Assembly (NCBI GenBank): GCA_020851455.1
Contig: JADZCT010000039.1
Span: forward strand, 1-64,000
Direction: 5' to 3'
Length of the DNA: 64,000 nucleotides
From: Gemmatimonadaceae bacterium
GTDB taxonomy: Bacteria; Gemmatimonadota; Gemmatimonadetes; Gemmatimonadales; Gemmatimonadaceae
A model generated the notes under the pieces. That model was not told where the DNA came from. It did no database searches and saw nothing but the letters and a program-made list of their open reading frames with translations. A program made the position numbers and the translations under genes. Positions 1 through 14,476 of this stretch are shown here, in pieces; the first letter of the stretch is position 1; every line of letters begins with the position of its first letter.

Positions 1-316
1 CGAGCGCGAGCCCGAGCGCGTTGTGCGTGCCAAGCGAGCCGACCTTCAAAGTCTGGATGGGCAGTTGGAGGTAGTCAATCGGGCTCGCCGGGCTGGCGAA
101 GTGAAGCACCCCGTCGAGGTCGCCGGCCACATACGTATACTGCGAGATGTTGTGCCGGACGAAGGTTAACCGGTCGCGGCCGATGAGGTGCGCAATGTTG
201 TCGGGATGGCCGGTGATGAAGTTGTCGAGCCCCACGACGGCGTGGCCGTCGGCGAGGAACCGGTCGGCGAGGTGCGACCCGAGGAACCCGGCGGCGCCGG
301 TGATCAGCACCCTCAT
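1..316 (-). CDS. UDP-glucuronate decarboxylase / NAD-dependent epimerase, N-terminal part (runs off left edge)
   Basis: Reverse-strand reading from ATG at 316: [44 protein letters not shown]...; Rossmann GxxGFLGSHL motif; open to window edge so absent from the ORF track. Confidence 0.85.
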   Translation of the reverse strand, partial: MRVLITGAAGFLGSHLADRFLADGHAVVGLDNFITGHPDNIAHLIGRDRLTFVRHNISQYTYVAGDLDGVLHFASPASPIDYLQLPIQTLKVGSLGTHNALGLAL

Positions 317-1617
317 GCGGCGCCCCGTCCGATGGACCGGTACGCAAACCCCATCTGCTCCATCTTCGCAGGATCGTAGAGGTTGCGGCCGTCAACCACC
401 ACTGCTCGCTTGAGGCCTGCCTTCATCCGCGCGAAATCCGGGAAGCGATATTCGTTCCAGTCGGTGACGATCACGAGCGCATCGGCGCCCGTAAGCGCAT
501 CGTAGTTGGAGTCGGCGTACGAGATACGGCTGCCCAGTCTGCGCTCCGCCTCGTGTCGCGCAGCCGGGTCGTGCGCCACGACCGATGCGCCGGCAGCCAG
601 GAGGGACTCTATGAGGGCGAGCGCGGGTGATTCCCGCATGTCGTCGGTCTGGGCCTTGAAGGCGAGCCCCCAGACGGCAATCCGCGCGCCGCGCACATCT
701 CCCAGCGCGGACCTCAGCTTCTCGAACAGGCGCTGCTTCTGCCGCGCGTTCGCCGCCTCCACCGCCTCGAGCACCCGGAGCGGAACACCCTCGGCCTGCG
801 ATGTCCGGAGCAATGCCTGCACGTCCTTCGGAAAGCAGGAACCGCCGTATCCGGGTCCGGGAAAGAGGAACCCCGAACCGATGCGCGAGTCGCTTCCGAT
901 TCCCTTCCGCACGAGATCAACGTTTGCCCCGACGGCTTCGCACAGGTTCGCGATCTCATTCATGAACGATATCCGCGTGGCGAGCATCGCGTTCGCGGCG
1001 TACTTCGTCATCTCCGCCGACGGAATGTCCATGAAGATGATGGGCTTTCCCGTGCGCACGAACGGGCCGTACAGTTCCGTCATGGCGGTTCGCGCGAAGT
1101 CGCTGTCCACGCCGAGCACCACGCGGTCCGGGCGCAGGAAGTCGTCAACGGCCGCACCTTCCTTCAGGAACTCAGGATTGGACACGACGTGGAACGGGAA
1201 CCTGGCATGCCTCGCGACGGCGTCGCGCACCTTCCGGGCCGTGCCGACGGGCACGGTGGACTTGGTAACGACTACCGCCTCGCGGCTGAGGTTCCGGCCC
1301 ACCGTCTCGGCCACCGCGAGCACATGCGACAGGTCGGCCGACCCGTCCTCATCGGGAGGAGTCCCGACCGCGATGAAGATCACGTCGGCCATACTCACAG
1401 CGTGCGCGACATCGGTGACGAAGCTGAGGCGGCCCTGCGTCTGATTCCGCTCCACGAGCGCGTCGAGCCCGGGCTCGTATATGGGCAGCACGTTCCGCGT
1501 AAGCCCCTCGATCTTGCGGGCGTCAACGTCTGCGCACATGACGGTGCTGCCCGTCTCGGCGAAGCATGCGCCCGCGACGAGCCCGACGTAGCCGGTTCCG
1601 ATCACGGTGATGTTCAT
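313..1617 (-). CDS. ugd: UDP-glucose 6-dehydrogenase
   Basis: 434 aa; [24 protein letters not shown]-terminus, [13 protein letters not shown] catalytic motif. Confidence 0.95.
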   Translation of the reverse strand: MNITVIGTGYVGLVAGACFAETGSTVMCADVDARKIEGLTRNVLPIYEPGLDALVERNQTQGRLSFVTDVAHAVSMADVIFIAVGTPPDEDGSADLSHVLAVAETVGRNLSREAVVVTKSTVPVGTARKVRDAVARHARFPFHVVSNPEFLKEGAAVDDFLRPDRVVLGVDSDFARTAMTELYGPFVRTGKPIIFMDIPSAEMTKYAANAMLATRISFMNEIANLCEAVGANVDLVRKGIGSDSRIGSGFLFPGPGYGGSCFPKDVQALLRTSQAEGVPLRVLEAVEAANARQKQRLFEKLRSALGDVRGARIAVWGLAFKAQTDDMRESPALALIESLLAAGASVVAHDPAARHEAERRLGSRISYADSNYDALTGADALVIVTDWNEYRFPDFARMKAGLKRAVVVDGRNLYDPAKMEQMGFAYRSIGRGAA

Positions 1618-1674
1618 GGATGGTCGGTGCTCTGTCGGGTTCGTGTGGGCGGCGCTGCGCGGTGCCGGCCGCGG

Positions 1675-3057
1675 CTACGACTTTCGGCGCGCCCTGGCGC
1701 GCGCCGCCGCGCGCGGCGCCGCTGGCGCCCGCGGGGTCAGCGCGACCACGCGCGCGTGGGTTGGGCCGGAGCGGCCCAGGACGTTCCGCGTGTCAATCAC
1801 GAGCGACGCCTTCGCGGCAACGCGCTTCCAGTCAATCGCGGCATGGTCGGTCACCACCACAACCGCATCGGCGCCGGCCAGGACGGCGTCGCTGAGCGGA
1901 ACGCCAACCCGCTCGTGCCCATTCTCCCGGAATGATCGCACGTACGGGTCGTGATAGGTGACCTCGGCGCCATGTTCCTCGAGCAACCGGATCACGTCGA
2001 GCGCGGGGCTCTCACGGATGTCGTCAATATCGCGCTTGTAGGCAACGCCGAGCACAAGCACCCTGCTGCCGCGCAGGGCTTTGCGCTCATCGTTGAGCGC
2101 GTCGCCCACCTTGCGCACCACAACGTCGGGCATCGCGCTGTTGATCTCGCTCGCGAGGTCAATGAAGCGCGTCTTGTAGTTGAGCGTGCGCATCTTCCAC
2201 GCCAGGTAATGCGGATCCAGCGGAATGCAGTGGCCACCGATGCCGGGGCCGGGCGTGAAACGCATGAACCCAAAGGGTTTCGTCGCCGCGGCGTCAATCA
2301 CTTCCCATACGTCCACGCCGAGGCGATCGCAGATGATCGCCATTTCGTTCACGAGCCCGATGTTCACCGACCGGAACGTGTTCTCGAGCAGCTTTACCAG
2401 CTCAGCCGTTTCGGGCGATGAAACCGGTACTACCCGCTCGATGCACGACTCGTACAGCGCGGCCGCGACCTCGGTGCACGCGGGAGTGACGCCGCCAAGC
2501 ACCTTGGGCGTGTTCTTCGTGTTCCAGTCGGGGTTGCCGGGGTCCACTCGCTCGGGCGAGAACGCAAGGAAGACGTCGCCGCCGAGGGTCAGCCCCCGCG
2601 CCTCCAGCCGCGGCTGGAAGACGTCGCGAGTGGTCCCCGGATACGTCGTGCTCTCGAGCACTACCAGCATTCCCGGGTGCGCGTTCCGGGCAACTGCCTC
2701 CGCCGCCGAGACGACGAATGACATGTCGGGGTCGCGCGTCTTGGCCAGAGGCGTGGGCACGGCGATGGAGACGGTGTCGGCATCGGCCAGGCGCGCCTCT
2801 ACCGTCGTGGCCTCGAACCGTCCCGACTTCACGTGCTTGGCGACCCGGCGCGCGGGAATGTCCTGGATGTGCGACTCGCCCCGCATGAGGCCCTGCACCG
2901 TCGCCTCGCTCACGTCGTAGCCAATCACATGGAAGCCCGCGTCGGCAAGCTCCATCGCGAGCGGAAGGCCCACGTACCCCAGCCCGACGACCGCCGTCGT
3001 TGCGGTGCGGCCGTGAATCTTCTGCAGCAGGCGGTCTCGTGCCGCGGTACGCGCCAT
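1675..3057 (-). CDS. wbpA: Nucleotide sugar dehydrogenase, WbpA-like (UDP-N-acetyl-D-glucosamine 6-dehydrogenase family)
   Basis: VVGLGYVGLPLAMELADAGFHVIGYD, PGPGIGGHCIPLDPHYL; neighbours are WbpE/B/D-like. Start set at the internal Met (MARTAARD); the track ORF extends to 3084. Confidence 0.85.
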   Translation of the reverse strand: MARTAARDRLLQKIHGRTATTAVVGLGYVGLPLAMELADAGFHVIGYDVSEATVQGLMRGESHIQDIPARRVAKHVKSGRFEATTVEARLADADTVSIAVPTPLAKTRDPDMSFVVSAAEAVARNAHPGMLVVLESTTYPGTTRDVFQPRLEARGLTLGGDVFLAFSPERVDPGNPDWNTKNTPKVLGGVTPACTEVAAALYESCIERVVPVSSPETAELVKLLENTFRSVNIGLVNEMAIICDRLGVDVWEVIDAAATKPFGFMRFTPGPGIGGHCIPLDPHYLAWKMRTLNYKTRFIDLASEINSAMPDVVVRKVGDALNDERKALRGSRVLVLGVAYKRDIDDIRESPALDVIRLLEEHGAEVTYHDPYVRSFRENGHERVGVPLSDAVLAGADAVVVVTDHAAIDWKRVAAKASLVIDTRNVLGRSGPTHARVVALTPRAPAAPRAAARARARRKS

Positions 3058-3064
3058 TAGTCGC

Positions 3065-4177
3065 TCAGCGCCCGTAGAAGCCACGGACGGCAGCGGTCAC
3101 CTCGTCCAGCTGAGCGCGCGTGAGCTCGGGATAGATGGGCAGCGACAGCACTTCGGCCGCGGCGCGTTCCGACTCGGGGCACGCGCCCTCCTTGTAACCG
3201 AGGTAGGAGAAGCACTGCTGCAGGTGGAGTGGCAGCGGGTAGTACACGGAGTGGCCGATCCCCTTGGCCGCCAGGTGCTCCTTCAGCGCATCGCGGCGGG
3301 GGGCCCGGATCGTGTACTGGTTGAAGATCGACTCGTTGGCGGGGTCAACGAACGGCGTAACGACCTCGGCCACGTCCGCGAAAGCGGCGTTGTAGTACGC
3401 GGCATTCTCGCGACGCCTGGCCGACCACGCCGCGAGGTGCGGAAGCTTCGCCCTCAACACCGCTGCCTGCAGGGCGTCCAGCCGCGAGTTGAACCCTACC
3501 TCCTCGTGGAAGTAGGTCCTGACGCTGCCATGAGTACGCAGCCGCATGAGCCGGTCGTACAGCGCCTTGTCCTGTGTGACCATCATCCCGCCGTCGCCGT
3601 AACCACCGAGATTCTTGGATGGAAAGAACGACAGGGTGCCAATCGCGGCGCACTCACCCGCCATGCGCCACTGGCCGTCAATTGATCGGCGCGCGCCAAT
3701 GGACTGGGCGGCGTCCTCGATGACCGGAATCCCCGGCGCAAGGCGCTGGATCTCCTCGATGGGCGCCATCTGCCCGAACAGGTCCACGGGAATGATTGCC
3801 TTTGTCTTCGCGGTGACTGCGGCGGCGGCAAGGTCGGGCCGGATGTTGAACGAACGCGGCTCGATGTCAACGAAGACGGCGCGCGCGCCGACGTTGTGGA
3901 TCGTCCCGGCGGTGGCGAAGAAGGTGAACGGGGTGGTGACCACTTCGTCGCCGGGGCCGGCGTCCACCGCCTTGAGGGCAAGGAGCAGTGCGTCGGTGCC
4001 GCTGGCGCACCCGACGGCATACCGGGTGTGCGACAGGGCGGCGACTTCGGCCTCAAGGTCGGCGACCGGCTTGCCGAGGATGAATGCCTGGTCGTCAACG
4101 ACGCGCATCAGCTCGCCGACGACTTCGTCGCGTATCAGGGCGTGCTGGGCACGCAGGTCTAGGAGCGGTACGGACAT
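3065..4177 (-). CDS. wbpE: DegT/DnrJ/EryC1/StrS aminotransferase (WbpE-like)
   Basis: 370 aa; PLLDLRAQHALIRDEV, GCASGTDALLLALKA, VIEDAAQSIGA, FFPSKNLGGYGDGGM. Confidence 0.85.
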   Translation of the reverse strand: MSVPLLDLRAQHALIRDEVVGELMRVVDDQAFILGKPVADLEAEVAALSHTRYAVGCASGTDALLLALKAVDAGPGDEVVTTPFTFFATAGTIHNVGARAVFVDIEPRSFNIRPDLAAAAVTAKTKAIIPVDLFGQMAPIEEIQRLAPGIPVIEDAAQSIGARRSIDGQWRMAGECAAIGTLSFFPSKNLGGYGDGGMMVTQDKALYDRLMRLRTHGSVRTYFHEEVGFNSRLDALQAAVLRAKLPHLAAWSARRRENAAYYNAAFADVAEVVTPFVDPANESIFNQYTIRAPRRDALKEHLAAKGIGHSVYYPLPLHLQQCFSYLGYKEGACPESERAAAEVLSLPIYPELTRAQLDEVTAAVRGFYGR

Positions 4178-4259
4178 GATAGGGCGTGTGGCGCCCGTGC
4201 ATTAATGGTTAAGAACAGTGAAAATTCGCGCCCCGCCCCGGGGAAGTCAACGAAGCTGG

Positions 4260-5291
4260 CTACTTCAGGGGCAGCGCGACCTCGCGGCCGGTCTTGGCGG
4301 ACTGGTAGATCGCCAGCACGAGTTCCAGGGACCTCCGCCCGCCGCGACCGTCGGTGTCGGGGCTTCCTTCCCCGCGCAGGGTTGCGAGGACGTTGCGGTA
4401 GTACCCCTCGTGGCCGAACCCGTACACATTCGGCGGCGCGGTGGCCGCCTGCTCGAGGAGCTTGTCGTCGTCGTCGTAGTCGGCGAAAGCCCAGTGCTCA
4501 ACCTTGTTCACCGCCGTCCCACCGATCTTGGCGCTCCCCCGTTCGCCGAGGATCGTGATCGAGCCTTCGATGTTCTTCGGATACGCAAGCATCGTCACCT
4601 GGATGCTGCCGAGCGCGCCGCTCCGGAACTTCAGCACGGCAATCCCGGTGTCCTCGGCCTCGATTCGGCGCGCCAGCGTGGCCGTCTTGGCCATCACGCT
4701 TTCGACCGGCCCCGCGAGCCACTGGATCAGATCTACGTAGTGCGACGCCTGGTTCAGGAACGCACCGCCGTCGAACTCCCACGTACCACGCCATGGCGCC
4801 TGGTCGTAGTACTCCTGTGGCCGCGTCCACCATACGGTAGCGTTGGCAACGTAGATCCGGCCGAACCGGCCCTTGTCTACGGCGCGCCGAAGCAGCTGGA
4901 TGGTAGGGTTCAGGCGATTCTGCTTCACTACGAACAGGCGCACCCTGGCGTCATCGCAGGCTCGGACGAGGTCGTCGGCCGCCTGAAGCGAGGTTGCCAT
5001 CGGCTTCTCGCAGATCACATGCTTGCCTGCCCGGGCCGCGGCTATCCCGTGAACGGGATGGAGCCCGCTGGGGGTGGCAACGGTCACGGCATCGCACGGC
5101 GCCTCTTTGACCATCCGCGCGTAGTCGGTGAACCATGGCACTCCGAGGCGTTCGCCAGCGGCGCGGGCACGGTCTTCACGGTCGTCGCATACGGCGGAGA
5201 CCGCGAGACCTTCGATGCGCGATATCGCATCGAAGTGTGTGCTGCTGATCCGGCCGCAGCCGATGAACGCAATCCTGACCGGTCCGCTCAT
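4260..5291 (-). CDS. wbpB: Gfo/Idh/MocA-family oxidoreductase (WbpB-like)
   Basis: [29 protein letters not shown]..., [16 protein letters not shown]; start trimmed to MSGPV from the longer track ORF. Confidence 0.8.
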   Translation of the reverse strand: MSGPVRIAFIGCGRISSTHFDAISRIEGLAVSAVCDDREDRARAAGERLGVPWFTDYARMVKEAPCDAVTVATPSGLHPVHGIAAARAGKHVICEKPMATSLQAADDLVRACDDARVRLFVVKQNRLNPTIQLLRRAVDKGRFGRIYVANATVWWTRPQEYYDQAPWRGTWEFDGGAFLNQASHYVDLIQWLAGPVESVMAKTATLARRIEAEDTGIAVLKFRSGALGSIQVTMLAYPKNIEGSITILGERGSAKIGGTAVNKVEHWAFADYDDDDKLLEQAATAPPNVYGFGHEGYYRNVLATLRGEGSPDTDGRGGRRSLELVLAIYQSAKTGREVALPLK

Positions 5292-5898
5292 GAATCGCCT
5301 CCGGTGCGCTCCAGCACATGGCCCTTCTCGCCGTATGTCTTCCCGCACGCGGGACAGATGATCTCGATGATCTCCTCATCGAGCTTCACACCGCATTCGC
5401 AGACCCAGCCCGTGCGCCGCGCCGGTACGCCCGTCATGAGCGCGTACGCCGGCACGTCACGGGTGACGACCGCCCCGGCGCCGATGAAGGCGTACCGGCC
5501 CAGTGTCACCCCACAGACGATCGTCGCGTTCGCGCCGATCGTCGCTCCCTTCCGCACCAGCGTGCGCCGGTACTCGTGCTTCCGCGACACGGCGCTCCGC
5601 GGATTGATCACGTTAGTGAACACCATCGAGGGTCCGCAGAAGGCATCGTCCTCGATCTCGACGCCCTCGTACACCGAGACGTTGTTCTGGATCTTCACGT
5701 TGTTGCCGATCTTCGCGCCGTTCATTACAACGACGTTCTGCCCGAGCACGCAGTCGCGCCCGATGACAGCCCCGGGCATTACATGACAGAAATGCCAGAC
5801 CTTCGTGCCCGCCCCGATGGACGCGCCGGGATCCACGTATGCGCTCTCGTGGACGAAGGGCTCGGCAGCAGGCGCCTCGGCGCGCTCCGGCAGCTTCG

Positions 5899-5920
<22 letters not shown>
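5288..5920 (-). CDS. wbpD: Hexapeptide-repeat acyl/N-acetyltransferase (WbpD-like)
   Basis: Repeated [IV]GxxxxI hexapeptides ([31 protein letters not shown]...); adjacent to wbpA/B/E-like genes; C-terminal CxCG...CPACGK zinc-ribbon-like tail. Confidence 0.8.
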
Positions 5921-9126
<3,206 letters not shown>

Positions 9127-9172
9127 TACGGACAGTGCTGGATAGGGGGAGTTCGTGTAAGGTAGCGCGGCG

Positions 9173-10141
9173 TCATGCCGGATCGCCGGCCAGAAGGTCG
9201 CGAATGATGTCGTCAACTCCGAAGCGCGGCGTCCAGCCCGTATCGTCGCGGATTCGCGCGTGACTGCCCGAAAGTCGCGGCACGTCTGCCTGGCGCTGCA
9301 GATCCGGGTCAGGAGTGAAGACAACCGCCGCGCCGGCGAGCGCCGCAACGCGCTGCGCCACGTCGCCGATTCCCGTCGCAACGCCGCTCGAAACGTTGTA
9401 CACCTCGCCCGGGAGGCCGGCGGCGACAAGGCCAACGTACGCGCGCACGACGTCGCGCACATGAAGGAAGTCGCGCGACACCGCCGTGTTCCCGATGGGT
9501 ACGGTGTGGCTGCCGGCGCGCTGGGCGGCGCGCACGCGGCGCACGAGCGCGGGGAGCACGAAGTCCGGCGACTGCCCAGGACCGCTGTGGTTGAACGACC
9601 GGGTGCACACCACGCGGACGCCGGATCGCCTGAAGGCGGCCAGGGCGAACGCCTCCTGCGCGACCTTGCTTGCCGCATACCGCGTGAGCGGACGGCACTC
9701 GGCGTCTTCGGAAAGGGGTAACGCGCTGGCGTCGTGCCGTCCGTACTGCTCGCCGCTTCCGACCACGAGGACAACGGGGTCGAGCGCGCCCGCGCGACGC
9801 CGCTCCTCGATCGCATCGAGCAGCCGCACCGCGATTCCGACGTTCGTCTCGAGCGCTATTGCCGAGTCGCGTGCCGCGGCCGGTACGAAAGCAGTTCCCG
9901 CGAGGTGATACACGGCGTCGGGCATGGAGTCGTCCACCGCGCTCGCCACCGCGCCAGGATCGAGGAGGTTGTCACGGCGCCAGCGCACGAGCGCGTGATC
10001 TTCCTCCGCGATCACTCCCGGCCCGGGCGCGCCAAGCAGCGACGATCCCGTGACTTCCCATCCCTCGCGAACCAGTTCGCGGCAGAGCCACTGCCCAACG
10101 AACCCGCCCGCGCCGGTGACCAGGGCCCGACGCGCGGCCAT
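9173..10141 (-). CDS. rmd: NAD-dependent epimerase/dehydratase, GDP-6-deoxy-4-keto-mannose reductase-like
   Basis: 322 aa; [23 protein letters not shown]; immediately downstream of gmd (1-nt gap). Confidence 0.8.
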   Translation of the reverse strand: MAARRALVTGAGGFVGQWLCRELVREGWEVTGSSLLGAPGPGVIAEEDHALVRWRRDNLLDPGAVASAVDDSMPDAVYHLAGTAFVPAAARDSAIALETNVGIAVRLLDAIEERRRAGALDPVVLVVGSGEQYGRHDASALPLSEDAECRPLTRYAASKVAQEAFALAAFRRSGVRVVCTRSFNHSGPGQSPDFVLPALVRRVRAAQRAGSHTVPIGNTAVSRDFLHVRDVVRAYVGLVAAGLPGEVYNVSSGVATGIGDVAQRVAALAGAAVVFTPDPDLQRQADVPRLSGSHARIRDDTGWTPRFGVDDIIRDLLAGDPA

Positions 10142-10142
10142 C

Positions 10143-11111
10143 TCAGGGCGCGCTGGCCGAATGGCGCGCCACGTCAGCGTCCACCATCATCCGCACGAGG
10201 CCGGGGAAATCCACGGTCGGCGTCCAGCCAAGCCGCTCCTGCGCAAGCGTCGGGTCGGCGACAAGCGACTCGACCTCCGCGGGCCGCATGTAGCGCTCGG
10301 ATTGCCGCACGTACTGGCGGTAATCGAGCCCGCGGCAGCCAAATGCTTCTTCGCAGAGCTGACGCACGCTCCACGTCTTCCCCGTGCCAATGACATAGTC
10401 CGCCGGCTCGGGCTGCTGGAGCATTCGCCACATCGCGTCCACGTAGTCGCCGGCGAAGCCCCAGTCGCGCCGCGCATCGAGGTTGCCGAGATCAACGTGG
10501 TTCGCCAAGCCCAGCGAAATGCGGGCAACGGCGTCGGTCACCTTGCGTGTCACGAACTCGAGGCCGCGCCGCGGGCTCTCGTGATTGAACAGGATCCCGC
10601 TCACCGCGTACAGGCCGAACGACTCGCGGTAGTTGACGGTGATCCAGTGTCCGTAGACCTTGGCGACCCCGTATGGCGACCGGGGATAGAACGGCGTCGT
10701 CTCGCGCTGGGGAGTCTCGACGACCTTGCCGAACATCTCGCTGGAGCTAGCCTGGTAGAAACGCGACCTGGGGGCAGCCCGCTTCATCGCCTCGAGGAGC
10801 CGCGTGACCCCGATCGCCGTGAACTCGCCCGTGAGCACGGGCTGCAGCCACGAGGTGGCCACGAAGCTCTGCGCGGCAAGGTTGTAGATCTCGTCGGGCG
10901 CCGTGTCGGCGATGGCGTCCATGAGCGAGGTCTGGTCGAGCAGGTCAGCCGATACCAGTTCCACCCTGTCCACGAGGTGCGCTATGCGGTCGTACGGCGT
11001 GGTGGAGCTCCGCCTGACGATTCCGACCACGCGATAGCCTTTCCCGAGCAGGAGCTCGGCGAGATAGGAACCGTCCTGTCCGGTGATGCCGGTGATCAGC
11101 GCCGTTGGCAT
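10143..11111 (-). CDS. gmd: GDP-mannose 4,6-dehydratase
   Basis: [63 protein letters not shown]. Confidence 0.95.
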   Translation of the reverse strand: MPTALITGITGQDGSYLAELLLGKGYRVVGIVRRSSTTPYDRIAHLVDRVELVSADLLDQTSLMDAIADTAPDEIYNLAAQSFVATSWLQPVLTGEFTAIGVTRLLEAMKRAAPRSRFYQASSSEMFGKVVETPQRETTPFYPRSPYGVAKVYGHWITVNYRESFGLYAVSGILFNHESPRRGLEFVTRKVTDAVARISLGLANHVDLGNLDARRDWGFAGDYVDAMWRMLQQPEPADYVIGTGKTWSVRQLCEEAFGCRGLDYRQYVRQSERYMRPAEVESLVADPTLAQERLGWTPTVDFPGLVRMMVDADVARHSASAP

Positions 11112-11136
11112 GGCTCAATGGCGGGGGTTGGCATGG

Positions 11137-11164
11137 AAAAGGGGAGCCGCACCTGCGGCTCCCC
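11137..11164 (-). terminator. Rho-independent terminator downstream of rpmB
   Basis: On minus strand: GGGGAGCCGC-AGGT-GCGGCTCCCC followed by TTTT; perfect 10-bp stem between rpmB and gmd. Confidence 0.85.
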
Positions 11165-11184
11165 CCACGGTAACGGGAAGCGCG

Positions 11185-11421
11185 CTAGCGCGCGGCTCCA
11201 CTGGCACGGGCGGCCGCGCCACGGGGAGCGCGGCGGACCTTGTTCGCGTGCAGGCAGCGGGTGCACACCTTCACGCGCTCGACCTTCCCTGCAGTGACGA
11301 TCCGTACGACCTGGAGGTTCGGCTTCCACGTGCGGCGTGTCTTGTTGTTCGCGTGCGAGACCGCGTTGCCGTGGGCGACGCCTTTCCCGCAGGTGTAGCA
11401 CCGATGGCGTTCAATGGCCAT
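11185..11421 (-). CDS. rpmB: 50S ribosomal protein L28
   Basis: 78 aa; [30 protein letters not shown]. Confidence 0.95.
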   Translation of the reverse strand: MAIERHRCYTCGKGVAHGNAVSHANNKTRRTWKPNLQVVRIVTAGKVERVKVCTRCLHANKVRRAPRGAAARASGAAR

Positions 11422-11424
11422 GGC

Positions 11425-11781
11425 TCAGCCCTCGACCAGTTCGATGCGCGCCATGTCCGCGCCATCGCCCTTGCGGTGGCCGGTCTTCACGATGCGCGTG
11501 TACCCGCCCTTCCGGGCGGCGAATCTGGGGCCGATCTCCTGGAAGAGTTTGTCTGCGGCGTCCCGCTTCTGGACGTGCCGGATGGCAAGCCGGCGGGCGT
11601 GCAACGTGCCCGTCCTGGCCTTGGTGATCAGCTTTTCCACGAACGGCCGAAGCTCCTTGGCCTTGGCCTCCGTGGTCTCGATGCCTCCCTGTTCGATCAG
11701 GGAGGTGGCGAGGTTGCGAAGCAGCGCAAGGCGCTGCTCGCTGGTTCGGCGCAGTGAGCGCCCGGCTTTGCGGTGACGCAT
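11425..11781 (-). CDS. rplQ: 50S ribosomal protein L17
   Basis: [29 protein letters not shown]. Confidence 0.97.
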   Translation of the reverse strand: MRHRKAGRSLRRTSEQRLALLRNLATSLIEQGGIETTEAKAKELRPFVEKLITKARTGTLHARRLAIRHVQKRDAADKLFQEIGPRFAARKGGYTRIVKTGHRKGDGADMARIELVEG

Positions 11782-11784
11782 GGG

Positions 11785-12849
11785 CTACTGTTCCTCGGGC
11801 TCGTCGTCGGGCGCGTTGGCGGCGGCACGGCTGGGCGGCGTACCCCAGTCAATGACGCGGACGCCGTCGCCCGCTTCCTCGAACCGCATGCCGAAGTTGA
11901 GTCCCTCGCGGTCCAGGAGGTCGGCAATCTCCTGGAGCGACTTCTTGCCGAAGTTCTTGACGGCGAGGATCTGCGGCTCGGTGAGCCGGACCAGGTCGGC
12001 AAGGGTGCGCACGCTCGAGTTCTTGAGCGAGTTCACCGAGCGCACCGAAAGCTCCAGCGTGTCAATGGACGTCGCGAGCACGTTGGCGAGGCGGGTTGCG
12101 TTGGTGCTGCCGTCGCCCAGCGGCGCGGCGCTGGCCGAGCCGAAGCCGGCGAAGTACTGGAAGTGCGTCTGCGCGAGCGCGGCCGCATAGCTCACGGCCT
12201 CCTCTGGCGGAATCGTCCCGTTGGTCTCGACTATGAGAACCAGCCGGTCGTAGTCGGTGCGCTGGCCCACGCGGGTCTCGCTCACCGAGAAGTTCACGCG
12301 CCGCACGGGCGAGTAGATCGAGTCCACCCGCATGAGGTTCACCGAGAGCGACCGGTCGGCCGGGTGCTGCTCCGCCTCGACGTATCCGCGCCCCTTGTTG
12401 ACGTGAAGCTCGATCGCGAAGTCGCGGTCGTCCTGCAGTGTGAGGATGTGGTGTCTGGGGTCCGCCACGCGGACGCCCTTCTGGTTCTCGATGGCCGCGG
12501 CCGTAAGCGCGCCTGCACGGTTTGCCGTGACGCGGAGAACCGTCTCCTCGACGTCGGCGGCGAGTTCCAGCGTCAGCGTCTTGAGGTTGCCGATGATCTG
12601 CTGGACGTCCTCGACGACGCCCGGGATCGTCTGGTGTTCGTGCAATACGCCGTCTATGCGGAACGCCCACACCGCCGAGCCGCGCAGCGACGAGAGCAGC
12701 ATGCGCCGCATGGCGTTGCCCAGAGTGTGTCCGAAGCCACGCTCGAGCGGCTGGAGCCGGAACTCGGCGATGTTCGGGTTGTCGTCGCGCTTCGTTGCTT
12801 CCACCAGCGCCGGCCGAACCAGCCCGCGCAGATCAATTGCCTGTGACAT
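11785..12849 (-). CDS. rpoA: RNA polymerase alpha subunit
   Basis: 354 aa; EFRLQPLERGFGHTLGNAMRRMLLSSLRGSAVW; C-terminal SVRTLADLVRLTEPQILAVKNFGKKSLQEI. Confidence 0.98.
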   Translation of the reverse strand: MSQAIDLRGLVRPALVEATKRDDNPNIAEFRLQPLERGFGHTLGNAMRRMLLSSLRGSAVWAFRIDGVLHEHQTIPGVVEDVQQIIGNLKTLTLELAADVEETVLRVTANRAGALTAAAIENQKGVRVADPRHHILTLQDDRDFAIELHVNKGRGYVEAEQHPADRSLSVNLMRVDSIYSPVRRVNFSVSETRVGQRTDYDRLVLIVETNGTIPPEEAVSYAAALAQTHFQYFAGFGSASAAPLGDGSTNATRLANVLATSIDTLELSVRSVNSLKNSSVRTLADLVRLTEPQILAVKNFGKKSLQEIADLLDREGLNFGMRFEEAGDGVRVIDWGTPPSRAAANAPDDEPEEQ

Positions 12850-12964
12850 TCGTTATGCGTCCTTGGAGATGTTGGTCAGGCGCTGCCTGCGCGGCGCCTA
12901 CGCCCTGCCCCGCCCCTGACGCGCGGCAGGCCCGTTGGATTGTCAGGGAACCGACCGATCCTTC

Positions 12965-13597
12965 CTACTTCGAATACAACTCGACGACGAGCTGCTCCTG
13001 CGCCGCGAGCGGGATCGCCTGGCGGCTGGGCCGCTCCAGCATCCTGCCCGTGAACGTATCCTTGTCCACTGCCAGCCATGCGGGGGCCGCGCCGCGGGAG
13101 GCCTGATCGAGCGCCGAGAGCACGGCGACCATCTGCCGAGCCGCTTCGCTCACGCGCACCGCCTGCCCCGGATCCACCACGTAGCTCGGCACGTCCACCG
13201 TGCGGCCATCCACTTCGACGTGCCGGTGGCGGATGAGCTGCCGGGCCGCGCGGCGGCTCGCCGCAAAGCCCATTCGGTAGACCATGTTGTCGAGACGGCT
13301 CTCGAGGGCGGCGAGCAGGTTGTGGCCAACAACACCCGGCTGCGAGCCGACGCGCTTGAACGTGTTGTGGAACTGGCGCTCGCTCAGCCCGTACACGCGC
13401 TTGATCTTCTGCTTCTCACGCAACTGCTTGGCATACTCCGACATCTTGCGACGGCGCGCGGTGCTCTGGCCGTGCTGGCCAGGCGCGTACGGGCGGCGCT
13501 CCACCGGGCACTTCTCCGTGAAGCACTTCGTGCCCTTGAGGAACAGCTTGGTGCCCTCGCGCCGGCACTGGCGGCATGCAGGTCCAGTGTATCGCAT
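12965..13597 (-). CDS. rpsD: 30S ribosomal protein S4 (Cys-containing C+ type)
   Basis: MRYTGPACRQCRREGTKLFLKGTKCFTEKCPVERRPYAPGQHGQ. Confidence 0.97.
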   Translation of the reverse strand: MRYTGPACRQCRREGTKLFLKGTKCFTEKCPVERRPYAPGQHGQSTARRRKMSEYAKQLREKQKIKRVYGLSERQFHNTFKRVGSQPGVVGHNLLAALESRLDNMVYRMGFAASRRAARQLIRHRHVEVDGRTVDVPSYVVDPGQAVRVSEAARQMVAVLSALDQASRGAAPAWLAVDKDTFTGRMLERPSRQAIPLAAQEQLVVELYSK

Positions 13598-13600
13598 GGA

Positions 13601-13978
13601 TCAAACCCTCCGCCGCTTTGGCGGCCGGCAGCCGTTGTGCGGGATGGGCGTCACGTCCTTGATGGACTTCACGACGAGCCCCGCAGACGCGATCGCCTGG
13701 ATGGCGCTCTCGCGGCCCGAGCCCGGCCCCTGCACGCGCACATGCACGCGCCGCACGCCTGCGGTGAGCGCCTCGCGCGCGCACTGCTCGGCCGCGACCG
13801 TGGCCGCGAACGGCGTGGACTTCTTGGATCCCTTGAACCCGGCCTTGCCAGCCGAGCCCCACGACACCGCGTTGCCATGCGAGTCCGTGATCGTGATCGT
13901 CGTATTGTTGAACGTCGCGTTCACGTGGGCGACGCCTTCCGCCTCGATGACGCGCTTGGTCTTCTTGCCGATTGCCAT
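13601..13978 (-). CDS. rpsK: 30S ribosomal protein S11
   Basis: [43 protein letters not shown]. Confidence 0.98.
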   Translation of the reverse strand: MAIGKKTKRVIEAEGVAHVNATFNNTTITITDSHGNAVSWGSAGKAGFKGSKKSTPFAATVAAEQCAREALTAGVRRVHVRVQGPGSGRESAIQAIASAGLVVKSIKDVTPIPHNGCRPPKRRRV

Positions 13979-14355
13979 TACTTGGTCACCTTCTTCTTGC
14001 CGGCGATAGCGCGGCGCGGTCCCTTCTTGGTGCGTGCGTTGGTGTGCGTCCGCTGCCCGCGCACGGGCAGCCCCTTGCGGTGCCGCGCGCCACGGTAGGA
14101 GCCGATGTCCATCAACCGCTTGATGTTCATCGCCACCTCAGTACGGAGTGCACCCTCGACGCGGTGGGTCTTCTCGATTTCCTGACGGAGCCGGTTGACG
14201 TCGGCGTCGGTGAGGTCCTTCACGCGCTGGTCAGGGTTGACGCCGGCTTCCTGGAGGATGCGCCGCGCCACCACCCGGCCAATGCCGTAGATGTACGTGA
14301 GCCCGATTTCAACGCGCTTCTCGCGCGGAAGGTCTACGCCTGAGATGCGTGCCAT
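13978..14355 (-). CDS. rpsM: 30S ribosomal protein S13
   Basis: [28 protein letters not shown]-terminal [20 protein letters not shown]. Confidence 0.98.
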   Translation of the reverse strand: MARISGVDLPREKRVEIGLTYIYGIGRVVARRILQEAGVNPDQRVKDLTDADVNRLRQEIEKTHRVEGALRTEVAMNIKRLMDIGSYRGARHRKGLPVRGQRTHTNARTKKGPRRAIAGKKKVTK

Positions 14356-14359
14356 TTGC

Positions 14360-14476
14360 CTAACCCTGCCGCTGCTTGTGCTTGGGATTGCGGGTGCAGA
14401 TGACGCGCATCACGCCACCACGCTTCACCACCCTGCAGTGCTCGCAGATCGGCTTGACGCTGGTCCTGACTTTCAC
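14360..14476 (-). CDS. rpmJ: 50S ribosomal protein L36, GTG start
   Basis: 38 aa, below the ORF-track size cut-off: (V)[37 protein letters not shown]; directly upstream of rpsM. Confidence 0.95.
   Translation of the reverse strand: MKVRTSVKPICEHCRVVKRGGVMRVICTRNPKHKQRQG

Noticed and set aside
9127-9816. N-terminal extension of the carB ORF overlapping rmd
   Set aside because: True CarB N-terminus ([17 protein letters not shown]) begins at 9126; the extension is an alternate frame of rmd.
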